Source: Sphingomonas sp. 8AM (lineage in GTDB: Bacteria; Pseudomonadota; Alphaproteobacteria; Sphingomonadales; Sphingomonadaceae). From it: a stretch of DNA of 64,000 nucleotides. The notes under the pieces were generated by a model. That model ran no database searches. It was not told where the DNA came from and saw nothing but the letters and a program-made list of their open reading frames with translations. The position numbers and the translations under genes are program-made. Shown here one piece after another: positions 42,076-51,198 of this stretch. Location of the stretch: NCBI RefSeq assembly GCF_902506455.1, contig NZ_LR733844.1, positions 722,415 to 786,414 of the forward strand, given 5' to 3'. The stretch's first letter is position 1; the number at the start of each line of letters is the position of its first letter.

Positions 42076-43071
42076 ATGGGCAGCCTGGCAGAGGGGATGC
42101 ACATGGATGCCGCCGGGATCGTAGGGCATGTCGGCCGCAAGGGACTGCGGTTCGCGCTGACCGACCGGGCCGGGGAAGTCGTGCCGGGCAGCATGCGCCT
42201 TTACGGGTCCGAGCACGGCTCGAGCGTCTCCGGCACGCTGTCGACCTTCCAGCGCGACTCCGGGCTCGGGCGCTTGCCCGAGCGATCCGCGATCGCCGTG
42301 GCGGGGCTCGCGCGCGGCGACGCGATCTCGATCACGCACACACCCTGGTATGTGTCACGCTCCGGGTTGCGCGCGATGCTCGGGCAGCCACCGCTGATCC
42401 TCAACGATTTCGAGGCCGAGGCGTGGGCATTGAGCGACCATCGCCACGGCGCGCTGCTGCCGCTGGGGGCCGCGCCGACAGTGGCGTTGCAGGCGCCGGG
42501 GACCTATTGCGTGATCGGCATGACCTCGGGGCTCGGCGTGTCGGTGCTTGTTCACAAACCCGACGGCAGCGTGCGGGTGCTCGCTACCGAAGCCGGTCAC
42601 GCGGGTTTCGCGCCGGCTTCGCGCGCGATGGCCGAGCTGGTGGCGGCAATCTTCCCGAACCGCTATCCGGTGGTCGCCGAGCATGTGATCTCGGCGACCG
42701 GCCTCGTCGCCATCTATAACGAGCTGGCCAGCACGCAGAAGCTGGCGAAACGCGCCACCAAGCCCGAGGACATCACACGCCTCGCCAATATCGACCCGCT
42801 GGCGCGGCAAGCCTGCGAGCGGTTGTGCGAGGCCTTCTGGACCTACACCAGCGGGCTTGTGCTCACTCTTGGTGCCTGGGACGGCGTGATCGTGACCGGC
42901 AAGCTGGCGATGGCGCTCCGCGAAATCCTGGCGCTGGAGACGATGGCCACGGCTTTCCATGGTACCGGCAAATACATGCGGGTGCTGGCGACCGTGCCGC
43001 GCGCGGTGACCGCACTCGACCATGGCGAACTCAACGGCGCCGCGCGCGCGCTGGGCCCCCGCTTCGACTGA
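42076..43071 (+). CDS. glk: Glucokinase
   Basis: This 331-residue sugar kinase fits the Glk family (not ROK, as no CxCGxxGC zinc motif is present). Supporting pieces are LILNDFEAEAWAL with the sugar-contacting Asn-Asp, GMTSGLGVSVLV (phosphate loop), VLATEAGHAGFAP (the EGGH-like segment), and VVAEHVISATGLVAIYNELA. The predicted role is ATP-dependent phosphorylation of glucose, feeding Entner-Doudoroff metabolism in sphingomonads. GAGAGGG 7 bases upstream supports ATG 42076. An ATG 8 codons later is an alternative. Confidence 0.85.
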   Translation: MGSLAEGMHMDAAGIVGHVGRKGLRFALTDRAGEVVPGSMRLYGSEHGSSVSGTLSTFQRDSGLGRLPERSAIAVAGLARGDAISITHTPWYVSRSGLRAMLGQPPLILNDFEAEAWALSDHRHGALLPLGAAPTVALQAPGTYCVIGMTSGLGVSVLVHKPDGSVRVLATEAGHAGFAPASRAMAELVAAIFPNRYPVVAEHVISATGLVAIYNELASTQKLAKRATKPEDITRLANIDPLARQACERLCEAFWTYTSGLVLTLGAWDGVIVTGKLAMALREILALETMATAFHGTGKYMRVLATVPRAVTALDHGELNGAARALGPRFD

Positions 43072-43081
43072 CCGACCGCGC

Positions 43082-43396
43082 CTACAATCCCGCCTGATCG
43101 ATCATGGTGGCGATCTCCACCGGCAGGCTGGCCGAGTCCTTGGGCAACAGCCGGTTCAGCGCGGTCTGCACGCGCGTGCGCGCCACCTGATAGGCCTTGT
43201 GACGGATCGCGCGCGTCGCGTTGGTGCGCCACGAGCGGCTCTCGCCCAGCAACGCCGCCCATTTCGCCTCCTCGGCTTCCAGAATCGACAGCGCCAGCCG
43301 CAGCCCGTCCCGGCGTCCACGCGCGTAATCGTCGGGTTGCTCCGGCTTCTCCATCGTACCGGTCACATCGACCATCGGGTGGCGCATGGCAACCAT
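43082..43396 (-). CDS. Hypothetical protein, 104 residues
   Basis: The sequence is mostly helical and charged (RGRRDGLRLALSILEAEEAK, then RTNATRAIRHKAYQVARTRV and QTALNRLLPK). I recognise no family. It is soluble and lacks a signal peptide. It follows the exonuclease gene by 9 bases on the same strand and ends 10 bases from the glucokinase stop, convergently. It may be co-transcribed with alkB and the exonuclease gene. Confidence 0.6.
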   Translation of the reverse strand: MVAMRHPMVDVTGTMEKPEQPDDYARGRRDGLRLALSILEAEEAKWAALLGESRSWRTNATRAIRHKAYQVARTRVQTALNRLLPKDSASLPVEIATMIDQAGL

Positions 43397-43405
43397 GCCG
43401 CCCCG

Positions 43406-44269
43406 CTAGCGCGCCGCATCCGCCAGCTCCTGCCGGATCTCGGCCTCGGTCACGATCCGCACTGCGGCACCCGCGTCTCGCAATGTCGCGGCCCGGCGAT
43501 GTTCGGCATGCGCAGTGACGAAGCGGCCGAACGGCTGGTCCTCGCTGATGACGAGGCGGGTCGTCGTCGATCCGACCGCCGCCATCACGCGCGCGCCGGC
43601 GGCGGCAAGGCAGCGCGCCAGCGCGCCGTTGCGCGCGGCCCCCAGGATAACCACGCGTTCGCCGCGCAGCGGCCCGCCCGCCGCCGCGCGCGGCGCCTTG
43701 GCGCCGGCCGGGGTGGCGGGCGCCAGCCAGCCGGCGAGATCCATTCCGGTATGTTCGATCGCGCGGACGATCACCATCCCGGCCGCGCGCGCGTCGCTGA
43801 GCGCGTCATGATGCCGGTGCGGCACGCCGAGGAACCGCGTCAGGACGTTCAGGCGATGGCTGGGCAGGTCCGGCCACGCGCGCTTCGCCACCCGCACGCT
43901 GTCGAGCCAGCGCGCCTCGATCGCCTCGCACCGGTGGATCGCGCAGGCCGCCGCAAGCGCACCCTTGTCGAACATCGAATGGGCAACGGTCACCCGCCCG
44001 GTCAGATGACCGTGAATGACCGCATGCGCGTCGCCGAAGGTCGGCGCGCCGTTGACGTGGTGCGAGGTGATCCCGTGGATGCGGGTGTTGAACGGCGAGA
44101 AGTCGTCGCGCGGGTCGAGCAGCGTCTCATAGGCGAACGTCTCGCGCCCGTTCCTGAAGCCGACGATGCCGATCTGGCAGATGCTGCTGACCCGTGAGCA
44201 TGCCGTCTCCACATCGACGACGACGAAATCGGGCGCGTCGTCCACGCCCCCTGTCGTCCCGATCGTCAC
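43406..44269 (-). CDS. DEDDh 3'-5' exonuclease with C-terminal BRCT domain
   Basis: This 287-residue protein has a DnaQ-like exonuclease fold with Exo I in VVVDVETACS, Exo II in VAHSMFDKGALAAA and Exo III in HHDALSDARAAGMV (HxxxxD). A linker is followed by a BRCT-type domain from about residue 200 (LRGERVVILGAARNGALARC and AAGARVMAAVGSTTTRLVIS). The exonuclease-BRCT combination suggests repair-associated 3' end trimming rather than a replicative proofreading subunit. The GTG start overlaps the alkB-like stop (GTGA), coupling two repair functions. Confidence 0.88.
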   Translation of the reverse strand: MTIGTTGGVDDAPDFVVVDVETACSRVSSICQIGIVGFRNGRETFAYETLLDPRDDFSPFNTRIHGITSHHVNGAPTFGDAHAVIHGHLTGRVTVAHSMFDKGALAAACAIHRCEAIEARWLDSVRVAKRAWPDLPSHRLNVLTRFLGVPHRHHDALSDARAAGMVIVRAIEHTGMDLAGWLAPATPAGAKAPRAAAGGPLRGERVVILGAARNGALARCLAAAGARVMAAVGSTTTRLVISEDQPFGRFVTAHAEHRRAATLRDAGAAVRIVTEAEIRQELADAAR

Positions 44270-44829
44270 GACCGCGCCGCCAGACTGCGGAACGTGATCG
44301 ACCAGCGAGTCTGTGCCATCTCGGCAATGCTATGCTCCCAGTCGTACCGCGCGGGTCCGCGCATGTGGTACGCGCCACGCGGGTCGAGCGGCAACGTCAC
44401 GCGGTCGAACCCGTCTGCACGGCGGCGGCGAAAGCGCATCGCCGCCGGCGCCCCCAGCGAGATGCCGATGACGTCGCCATAGATCGGCCGATCGCGATGC
44501 CAGCCGATCCCCGCGCCGGGATCGTAACGGATCAGCAAGGCCTGGATCAGTGCGTCGGCAGCCAAGCCGGCGAAGGCCGCCGCGCGGTCGCGGATGGGGC
44601 GCAGCCAGTCGGGCAACGGCGGCGCCGCGCGCGGTTGCCCCACCTCGAAGTCGTAGTTCCAGCCGAACGAGGTCGTCAGACGCTTGCCCGTCCAGCCCTG
44701 AAAACGGAACGGTTCGAGGTCGGTTGCGTCGATCCGGTCGATGAGCATCTGCTCCTCGTCAGCCGAGATCAGTGCCGCTTGCGTATCGAGCCCCGGCAGT
44801 GCCGGCGCGTCGAACAGGTCGCGCATCAT
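44266..44829 (-). CDS. alkB: AlkB-family 2-oxoglutarate/Fe(II) dioxygenase
   Basis: This 187-residue protein matches the ALKBH2/3-like short AlkB group, which removes alkyl groups from 1-methyladenine and 3-methylcytosine in DNA. Iron ligands read WHRDRP (HxD) and WEHSI (distal His), and 2-oxoglutarate-binding arginines lie in RWSITFR. RGPARYDWEHSI is a family signature. I chose ATG 44829, with GAGGG upstream; the longer reading is unconserved. It is first in an operon with the exonuclease-BRCT gene. Confidence 0.9.
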   Translation of the reverse strand: MMRDLFDAPALPGLDTQAALISADEEQMLIDRIDATDLEPFRFQGWTGKRLTTSFGWNYDFEVGQPRAAPPLPDWLRPIRDRAAAFAGLAADALIQALLIRYDPGAGIGWHRDRPIYGDVIGISLGAPAAMRFRRRRADGFDRVTLPLDPRGAYHMRGPARYDWEHSIAEMAQTRWSITFRSLAARS

Positions 44830-45057
44830 GGCGGCCCTCGACGAATGGCATCGCAGCGACGCAGCCGCCTCCATCGACAGGCCGCCACTCCCGGTACGAA
44901 GGTCCTGATCGCCGGGTCGATTTCGCTGAAATCACGCATCGGCTGACAGACGTAATGCCGCCGGGCCGATTTGCGAGCGCAAACCCGCATCGGATCACGA
45001 TCCGCACGCGCGGGGTAATCGAAAAAGCAGGTGCAATCCCCGCCACGACGACAAGGA

Positions 45058-47238
45058 TTATCCGGCGGGGATCGTTGCGCCGCCGTCCAGCAACATCACC
45101 GCTTGGCCCGCCGGCATCGGTCGGCCGAACAGATAGCCCTGCGCCAGCGGACAGTGACGGTCGCGCAGATAAGCGGCCTGCTCCTCGGTCTCGACCCCTT
45201 CCGCGACGACCACGATCCCAAGGCGTTGCGCAAGGCCGAGCATCGCATCCACGATCGCGGCGCCGTCATGGCGATCGGAGAGATCCGCGACAAAGCTGCG
45301 ATCGATCTTGATCACGTCGACAGGAAAATCGCGCAAATGCTTGAGCGAGGCGTAGCCGGTGCCGAAGTCGTCGAGCGCGATGCTCACCCCGGCGCGGTGG
45401 AATAGCGCCAGCGTGTCGCCGACCTGCTCGTTGCCGCGCCCGATGAACACCGTCTCGGTCACCTCCAGCTCGATCAGCGCCGTCGGCAGCTCATGGCGGC
45501 GCAGCTGCGTCATCACCCGCTCGAACAGGTCGCCGCTCCGGAACTCGGCCGAGGAAAGATTGATCGCCACCGGCACAAGCGTCGCGCCGGCGTCGCGCCA
45601 GCGCGCGAGATCGAGACACACCTTCTCCAGCATCCGGTCTCCCAGCGCGCTGGCCACGCCCAGATCGTCGAAGGCGGCAGTGATCGTATCCGGGCCCTGG
45701 ATGCCAAGGCTGTCGTGCCGCCATCGCAGCAGCGCCTCGAAGCCCGACAGCGTGCCGTCGGTCAGCCGCACCTTCGGCTGGTAGAACGGCACAATCAGAT
45801 CATCGCGCGCGATCATGCGGGCGACCGACAGCATCGACGCGCGCCGCTGCAGGCCCGCGCGCATCTCGGGCTGGAAGTGCGAGATCGCGCCGCGGGCGCC
45901 AACCTTGCCGGCGTAAAGCGCGATATCGGCCGATTTCAGCAGCTCATAGGCGTTGCGCCCATCCGCGGGAAATCGCGCTGCGCCGGCGGTCGCCTGACAG
46001 TCGATCGTCATGACATCGGTCACCAATGGCTCGCGCAACGACGTCAGCGCCGACCCGACCCGCGCGTGCACGCTCTCGGCCGCCGACGTCTCGATGATGG
46101 CCGCGAATTCATCGCCGCCCAGGCGTGCCACCAGCGCCTTCTCGCCGAGTGCCGCTCGCAGGCGTCCGGCGACGGTGCACAACAGCCGGTCGCCGATGTC
46201 ATGCCCCATCGCGTCGTTGATCTCTTTCAGATGATCCACATCGAACAGCGCGAGTGTCAGCACGTCGCCTTTCCCGTCCTGCTGTCGCTCGATGGCCTCC
46301 TCCAGCAGCCGGCTGAACGTCGCGCGATTGGCGAGCCCGGTCAGCGGATCATGCTCCGCCGCCCAGCGGATGCGCTGCTCGGCGGTGATGCTCCGGGTCA
46401 CGTCGTGCACGGTGACCAACACCCGCTCGATCCGGTCGCTCGCGGCCTTGACGCGCCACCCGGCGGTCTGGATCCAGCGGATCGCGCCGTCATCGGCCCG
46501 CTTGATCCTCAGTGTCACGTCGAAGCGCGCCGCGGCGCTTCCCTCCGGAATGGAATCGAGCAAACGTTGCAGCAGCGGCCGGTCTTCCGGAATCACCAGC
46601 GCCAGCGCGGTCGCCGGATCGGCGGGGACCTCGCTCCCGAACCCCAGCATCGTGCGGAACTCATCCGACCAGGTGAGCTGTTTCCGCGCGACATCATAGT
46701 CCCAGATGCCGATGCTTGCCGCCTGTGCCGCGAGGCGGAAGCGCTCCTCGCTGGCCAGCAGGGCGGTTTCGGCGTGCTTGCGATCCTCGATGTCTTCCAG
46801 CGTGCCGAACCAGCCCACCAGGTCGCCGGCCTTGTCGCGGTAAGGCGATGCGTGCGACCGGAACCATCGGTAACGCCCGTCCCTCGCCCGCAGCCGGTAG
46901 TCGATTCCGATCGGCGTATGCGTGGCGAGCGCGCGATCCCAGGCGTCAAGCGTCCCACCTACGTCCGCCGGGTGCAGCGCGTCGACCCATCCCCAGTCGA
47001 GCGCCTCGGCGATCTCGATGCCGGTGACGTCCTCCCACCGCGCGCTGACGGTGCGTACCGCGCCGCTCTGGTCCGCGCTCCAGCTGATGTGACGGGCAAG
47101 CTCGACGCTGATACGATAATGTTCGGCCGGATCGACGACGCCAAACCACCCTGTGTCCGGAGGCGCATCCGCCGCGGCCGGCAACCGCGACCTTTGTCCG
47201 GTCGCCAGCCCCCGCGTCATCTGCTTGTGCCGCCGCAT
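45058..47238 (-). CDS. PAS-PAS-GGDEF-EAL cyclic-di-GMP signalling protein
   Basis: This 726-residue protein carries two PAS domains with PAC motifs (about residues 40-155 and 160-285), a GGDEF domain (about 290-455) and an EAL domain (about 470-715). The cyclase site is intact (ARLGGDEFAAII). The phosphodiesterase residues are also present: SGFEALLRWRH (EAL), ELEVTETVFI, LDDFGTGYASL, KIDRSFV and AEGVET. It could therefore make and degrade c-di-GMP. No transmembrane segment is seen, so it senses internal signals. ATG 47238 follows a GGGGGG-rich site. Confidence 0.92.
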   Translation of the reverse strand: MRRHKQMTRGLATGQRSRLPAAADAPPDTGWFGVVDPAEHYRISVELARHISWSADQSGAVRTVSARWEDVTGIEIAEALDWGWVDALHPADVGGTLDAWDRALATHTPIGIDYRLRARDGRYRWFRSHASPYRDKAGDLVGWFGTLEDIEDRKHAETALLASEERFRLAAQAASIGIWDYDVARKQLTWSDEFRTMLGFGSEVPADPATALALVIPEDRPLLQRLLDSIPEGSAAARFDVTLRIKRADDGAIRWIQTAGWRVKAASDRIERVLVTVHDVTRSITAEQRIRWAAEHDPLTGLANRATFSRLLEEAIERQQDGKGDVLTLALFDVDHLKEINDAMGHDIGDRLLCTVAGRLRAALGEKALVARLGGDEFAAIIETSAAESVHARVGSALTSLREPLVTDVMTIDCQATAGAARFPADGRNAYELLKSADIALYAGKVGARGAISHFQPEMRAGLQRRASMLSVARMIARDDLIVPFYQPKVRLTDGTLSGFEALLRWRHDSLGIQGPDTITAAFDDLGVASALGDRMLEKVCLDLARWRDAGATLVPVAINLSSAEFRSGDLFERVMTQLRRHELPTALIELEVTETVFIGRGNEQVGDTLALFHRAGVSIALDDFGTGYASLKHLRDFPVDVIKIDRSFVADLSDRHDGAAIVDAMLGLAQRLGIVVVAEGVETEEQAAYLRDRHCPLAQGYLFGRPMPAGQAVMLLDGGATIPAG

Positions 47239-47543
47239 GTACCCCCCGAGTCGACGGCAGGTTAGCACCCGGCCACAGCAAAGTCGTTAAAGAGCAACTG
47301 TTTAGCCCTGCGCCTGGAGCGGTCCGGACGACGACGCCGGCACAGACCCGGCGACGCGCGCAGACGTTCCGGAACTACCCGCAAGGCTCGCGGGCGGCGT
47401 CCAGCTGGATGTTACGCCAACGTCGATCGTTTCACGTGCCGTCCCGTTCAGGACGGTGACACGTCGTCGGCATCGACAGGGGCGCTGCCCGGCTGGCTGC
47501 GTGTGCCTGCGGTAGCAGCGTCGCGACGCCGCCTCCGCTTACC
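47239..47543. other. 305-base intergenic region between GGDEF-EAL and xylanase genes
   Basis: This holds the presumed promoter of the minus-strand GGDEF-EAL gene near 47270-47310, where AT content is higher. Otherwise I see no gene, repeat or clear terminator. Confidence 0.5.
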
Positions 47544-48680
47544 TCACACCGGTCGCGACGGCGCGGCCGCCAGCGCCTGCGCGATCGCCATGCGCAGCGG
47601 CTTGGCGCGATAGTCGGCGTCATAGGGACAGGGTCGACGTGCCGCCTTGTCGGGGCGCGGCTCGAACGGGCCGATCCAGCTGAACCGGTCGCACAATCCC
47701 CACGCGACCACGTCGCGCAGCTGCGGATAGGCGAACATGACGTCGAGATAGCGCCGGGCGTAATCCGCGACGCCGCGATCGCGCGCGACAGGATCCGCCG
47801 GCAGGCCGTTGTCGCGCACATCCAGCTCGGTGATGAGCAGGCGATAGCCCATGCCGGTCACCGCATCCAGGAACTGGCGCCAGTCGCGCTCATACGCCCG
47901 CGCACTGCCGCTCGTGTCCGGACCGGCGGTCACGATATGCGACTGCACCCCCAGCGCATGGACCGGTACCCCCCGCCGCCGGAACCCTTCCAGCAGCCGC
48001 AGCACCCCGGCGCGGTGGGCGGCATTGCCCGGCTCCCAGCTCATATAATCGTTATAGACCAGCTCGGCATGCGGTGCGTGTTCGTGCGCGGTCCGGAAGG
48101 CGAGATCGAGCGTCGCTTCCGTGCCCCCGAGCGCGCGGCTGAGCGCGGTTTCCTCGAGCGCCCCGGTCTCGGGTGTCACCGCTTCATTCACCACGTCGTA
48201 ACTGGCGATCCGTTTGCCGTACCGGCCCGTCACCGTCGCGATATGCTCGACGAGAATGGCGCTCGCCGCCGGCACCGGACGGGCGCCGAAGTCGTATTTC
48301 TCCAGCCACGCCGGCATCCATTTGCGCCGTTGCCACAGCAGATTATGGCCACGGACCGCCATCCGGTTCTGCATGCCCCACGCCACGATCCGGTCGAACG
48401 CTGCAAAGTCGAATTGCCGGGGCGCGGGCCTAAGATGCTGCCACTTCATCTCATTTTCCGCCACCAGCAGGCCGCAGTCGGTACGGAGCAGTGCGGCGTA
48501 GGCAGTGTTGTCCGCGGAGGCACCGTTCGCCCGCGCCGACAATGCCGACCCGAAGCGAAAGCCATTGCGACGGGCCGTTTTATCAAGGCCCTCGTCAACC
48601 GCCGCCGCGGACTGCAACGGCAGCAAGGGAAGCGCAAGCGCTCCGGCCAGACTCGCCCTTCTCGTAAACCGATACGTCAT
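47544..48680 (-). CDS. GH10 endo-1,4-beta-xylanase
   Basis: This 378-residue secreted enzyme hydrolyses xylan backbones. The N-terminus (YRFTRRASLAGALALPLLPL) has a twin-arginine-like pair and hydrophobic stretch, suggesting export, possibly by Tat. GH10 landmarks: ENEMKWQHLRPAPRQFDFAA, RGHNLLWQ, the acid/base glutamate in SYDVVNEAV, YNDYMSW, GVQSHI, and the nucleophile glutamate in LLITELDVRD. AWGLCDRFSWIG is the conserved C-terminal strand. It lacks carbohydrate-binding modules. It stands alone between two c-di-GMP genes. Confidence 0.93.
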   Translation of the reverse strand: MTYRFTRRASLAGALALPLLPLQSAAAVDEGLDKTARRNGFRFGSALSARANGASADNTAYAALLRTDCGLLVAENEMKWQHLRPAPRQFDFAAFDRIVAWGMQNRMAVRGHNLLWQRRKWMPAWLEKYDFGARPVPAASAILVEHIATVTGRYGKRIASYDVVNEAVTPETGALEETALSRALGGTEATLDLAFRTAHEHAPHAELVYNDYMSWEPGNAAHRAGVLRLLEGFRRRGVPVHALGVQSHIVTAGPDTSGSARAYERDWRQFLDAVTGMGYRLLITELDVRDNGLPADPVARDRGVADYARRYLDVMFAYPQLRDVVAWGLCDRFSWIGPFEPRPDKAARRPCPYDADYRAKPLRMAIAQALAAAPSRPV

Positions 48681-48799
48681 GCTTGCACCTTGCGCAGCCC
48701 GGTCAGGGCGATAAATGTAAAAGCTTTCCCCGCATTCTGCGCGACGATCGCCCGCTGCGCCAGCGGCCTACGTTAACTTGATGTTGACAATTGTCCGGC

Positions 48800-51124
48800 A
48801 TGAAAAGCGCGGGGAGTTTCAACGGCTTGCGCAAAGATCGGTATCAAGCGGCCACGCACGCGCGCCGCCGGTTCGTCGGCGCGGTGGCCCTGCCGATCGC
48901 GTTGCTCGCGCTCGGGCTGACCGCGACCGTCTTCTACGCGCTGAACACCGCCTCCAGGCAGGCCGACCTCGTCTCGGCGAACCGGCAGGGTCATGAAGCG
49001 CAGCTTGCGCTCGACGATGCCCTTGACGAACTGGCACAGAGCCAGTCCGGTGTAGCGATCTGGAGCCCGCTGCTGCGCGAACTTTACAAGCCGCGTCCGG
49101 ATTGGAACTGGATCGACACCAATGCCGGCACGTTGCTGAACTACGTCTTCGCGCATGATGTCGACATCATCCTCTCGCCTGACGACATCCCGGTCTACAT
49201 GATGCAGAACGGCGTGCGACGGACCGCGCCCACGCGCGCCGCGCACCTCTATCTCCGCGCCGCCGCACCGCTGATCGACGCCGTCCGGGCGCGGACGCGG
49301 CGCCTGCCGAACCGCCATGAGCGGCTGCCGGGCCAGCCGATCGCCGGCCATTCAACCGTACGCACCTCGCCCAACGCGATCCACGCCACCAGCACCGTCG
49401 CGGTGGGTCAACATCCCGCCGCGATCAGCGTGATGCGCATCGTTCCCGATGGCAGCGACGGCGACGCGCCCGCCGGGGCGGCGCCGCTGCTGCTGAGCGT
49501 CCGCTATCTCGACCGTTCATTCGCGCGGCAATTGGCGTCGGTGCAGCTGCTGGCCGGCGCGCGCGCCACCATCGGCCCCTTGCGCAGCGGCGAGCATGGC
49601 GTCGCGCTGATCGCCGAGGATGGCGCGCGGGTCGGCACGCTCGCGTGGCGTCCGGCACGCCCGGGCCTTGCCGTGTGGAAGGCGATGGTACCGACCGCCG
49701 CCGCCGTGCTCGCCGGGCTGCTCGCGACGGTGGCCGCGCTGCTCGGCGGTGTCGGACGATTGATGCGGAAGGATGCCGCCACGCTCGACCAGCTCCGCGT
49801 GGCGCACCTCGAATTGCAGGCCAAGGAAGCACAGGCCCATCGTCTCGCCTACCACGATCCGCTGACCGGGCTGGCGAACCGCACGCGGCTGATCGCGGCG
49901 CTCGACGATATGGTCGGTGCCGGCGCCGCCGACGGCGTCCGCGCGGTGCTGCTCATCGACCTCGACCGCTTCAAGCAGGTCAACGATACGCTGGGGCATC
50001 TCGGCGGCGATCAGCTGATCCGGCAAGTCGCGATGCGGCTCGAGGCGCTGGTGCTGCCGGGCGATCTGGTCGCGCGGCTGGGCGGTGACGAATTTGCGGT
50101 ATTGCTCGGCGCGCGCAGCGACGAAGCCGCGGTCGAAGCGGTCGCCGTCGCGATGGTGTCGGCGATCCGCGAGCCGTTCGTGGTGCTGGGCGCGAGCGTG
50201 CATATCGGTACCAGCATCGGCATCGCCTGCTTCCGCGATGCGCAGGGCGACCGGACCGAGCTGATGCGCACGGCCGATATCGCCATGTACCGCGTCAAGG
50301 CAGACGGGCGGAACGGCCATCGCTTTTTCGCCGCCGACATGGACGAGAGCGTCAAGCTGCGCCGCGAAATCGAGGAGGATTTGCGCGCAGCCCTGACGCG
50401 CGACGGCGAGTTGCTCGTCCACTACCAGCCGCAGATGGATGGCAGCGGCAACCGGGTGATCGGGGTCGAGGCGCTGCTGCGCTGGCAGCATCCGCATCGC
50501 GGCTGGCTCGCGCCGGCCGCCTTCATCAACGTCGCGGAGGAGAGCGGGCTGATCGGCGCACTGACCCGCCGCGTGCTGCGCGATGCGTGCGGTATCGCGG
50601 TGGCGTGGCCGGGCTTGTCCGTCGCCGTCAATATTTCGCCGGTGCAGTTCCGCTCGCGAACGCTGGCCAACGAGTTGATCGCGATCGTGCGCGAAACCGG
50701 CGCGCGTGCGCAGCAGATCGAGCTGGAAGTCACCGAAAGCGTTCTGCTCGACAACGACGAGGTGGTGCGCACGACGCTGGGCGCGCTGCGCCGCGCGGGT
50801 TTCCGGATCGCGCTCGACGATTTTGGCACCGGCTATTCGAGCCTGAGCTACCTGAGCAAATTCGAGGTCGACAAGATCAAGATCGACCGCAGCTTCATCC
50901 AGCGGCTCGGCGAGGCCGACGATGCGGCGGCGATCATCCATGCCGTGGTGCGACTGGGCCATGCCATGGGGCTGCGCGTGACCGCTGAGGGCGTCGAAAC
51001 CGGCGTGCAACGCGCCTTTCTCGAGCACGCCGGCTGCAACGAGTTGCAGGGGTTCCTGTTCTCGGAAGCGGTGCCGCCCGCCGCGCTGGAGCGCCTGCTC
51101 GGGCGACTGGAGCGAGCGGCGTAG
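48800..51124 (+). CDS. CHASE4-GGDEF-EAL membrane c-di-GMP protein
   Basis: This protein of 774 residues has a first transmembrane helix (about 26-48), a periplasmic CHASE4-type sensor (about 60-260, with SQSGVAIWSPLLRELYKP and DWNWIDTNAGTLLNYVFAHD), a second helix (about 290-312), then GGDEF (ARLGGDEFAVLL) and EAL domains. EAL residues are intact: VEALLRWQHP, ELEVTESVLL, LDDFGTGYSSL, KIDRSFI, AEGVET. ATG 48800 is preferred over TTG 48791. It is divergent from the xylanase gene across a 119-base gap. Confidence 0.92.
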   Translation: MKSAGSFNGLRKDRYQAATHARRRFVGAVALPIALLALGLTATVFYALNTASRQADLVSANRQGHEAQLALDDALDELAQSQSGVAIWSPLLRELYKPRPDWNWIDTNAGTLLNYVFAHDVDIILSPDDIPVYMMQNGVRRTAPTRAAHLYLRAAAPLIDAVRARTRRLPNRHERLPGQPIAGHSTVRTSPNAIHATSTVAVGQHPAAISVMRIVPDGSDGDAPAGAAPLLLSVRYLDRSFARQLASVQLLAGARATIGPLRSGEHGVALIAEDGARVGTLAWRPARPGLAVWKAMVPTAAAVLAGLLATVAALLGGVGRLMRKDAATLDQLRVAHLELQAKEAQAHRLAYHDPLTGLANRTRLIAALDDMVGAGAADGVRAVLLIDLDRFKQVNDTLGHLGGDQLIRQVAMRLEALVLPGDLVARLGGDEFAVLLGARSDEAAVEAVAVAMVSAIREPFVVLGASVHIGTSIGIACFRDAQGDRTELMRTADIAMYRVKADGRNGHRFFAADMDESVKLRREIEEDLRAALTRDGELLVHYQPQMDGSGNRVIGVEALLRWQHPHRGWLAPAAFINVAEESGLIGALTRRVLRDACGIAVAWPGLSVAVNISPVQFRSRTLANELIAIVRETGARAQQIELEVTESVLLDNDEVVRTTLGALRRAGFRIALDDFGTGYSSLSYLSKFEVDKIKIDRSFIQRLGEADDAAAIIHAVVRLGHAMGLRVTAEGVETGVQRAFLEHAGCNELQGFLFSEAVPPAALERLLGRLERAA

Positions 51125-51198
51125 CGGACCCGCCGCACCCCGGTTGCCTTTTTGCTGCGACCGCGTAGCTTCAACAAGCAGCGGGCAAGGAGAAGATC

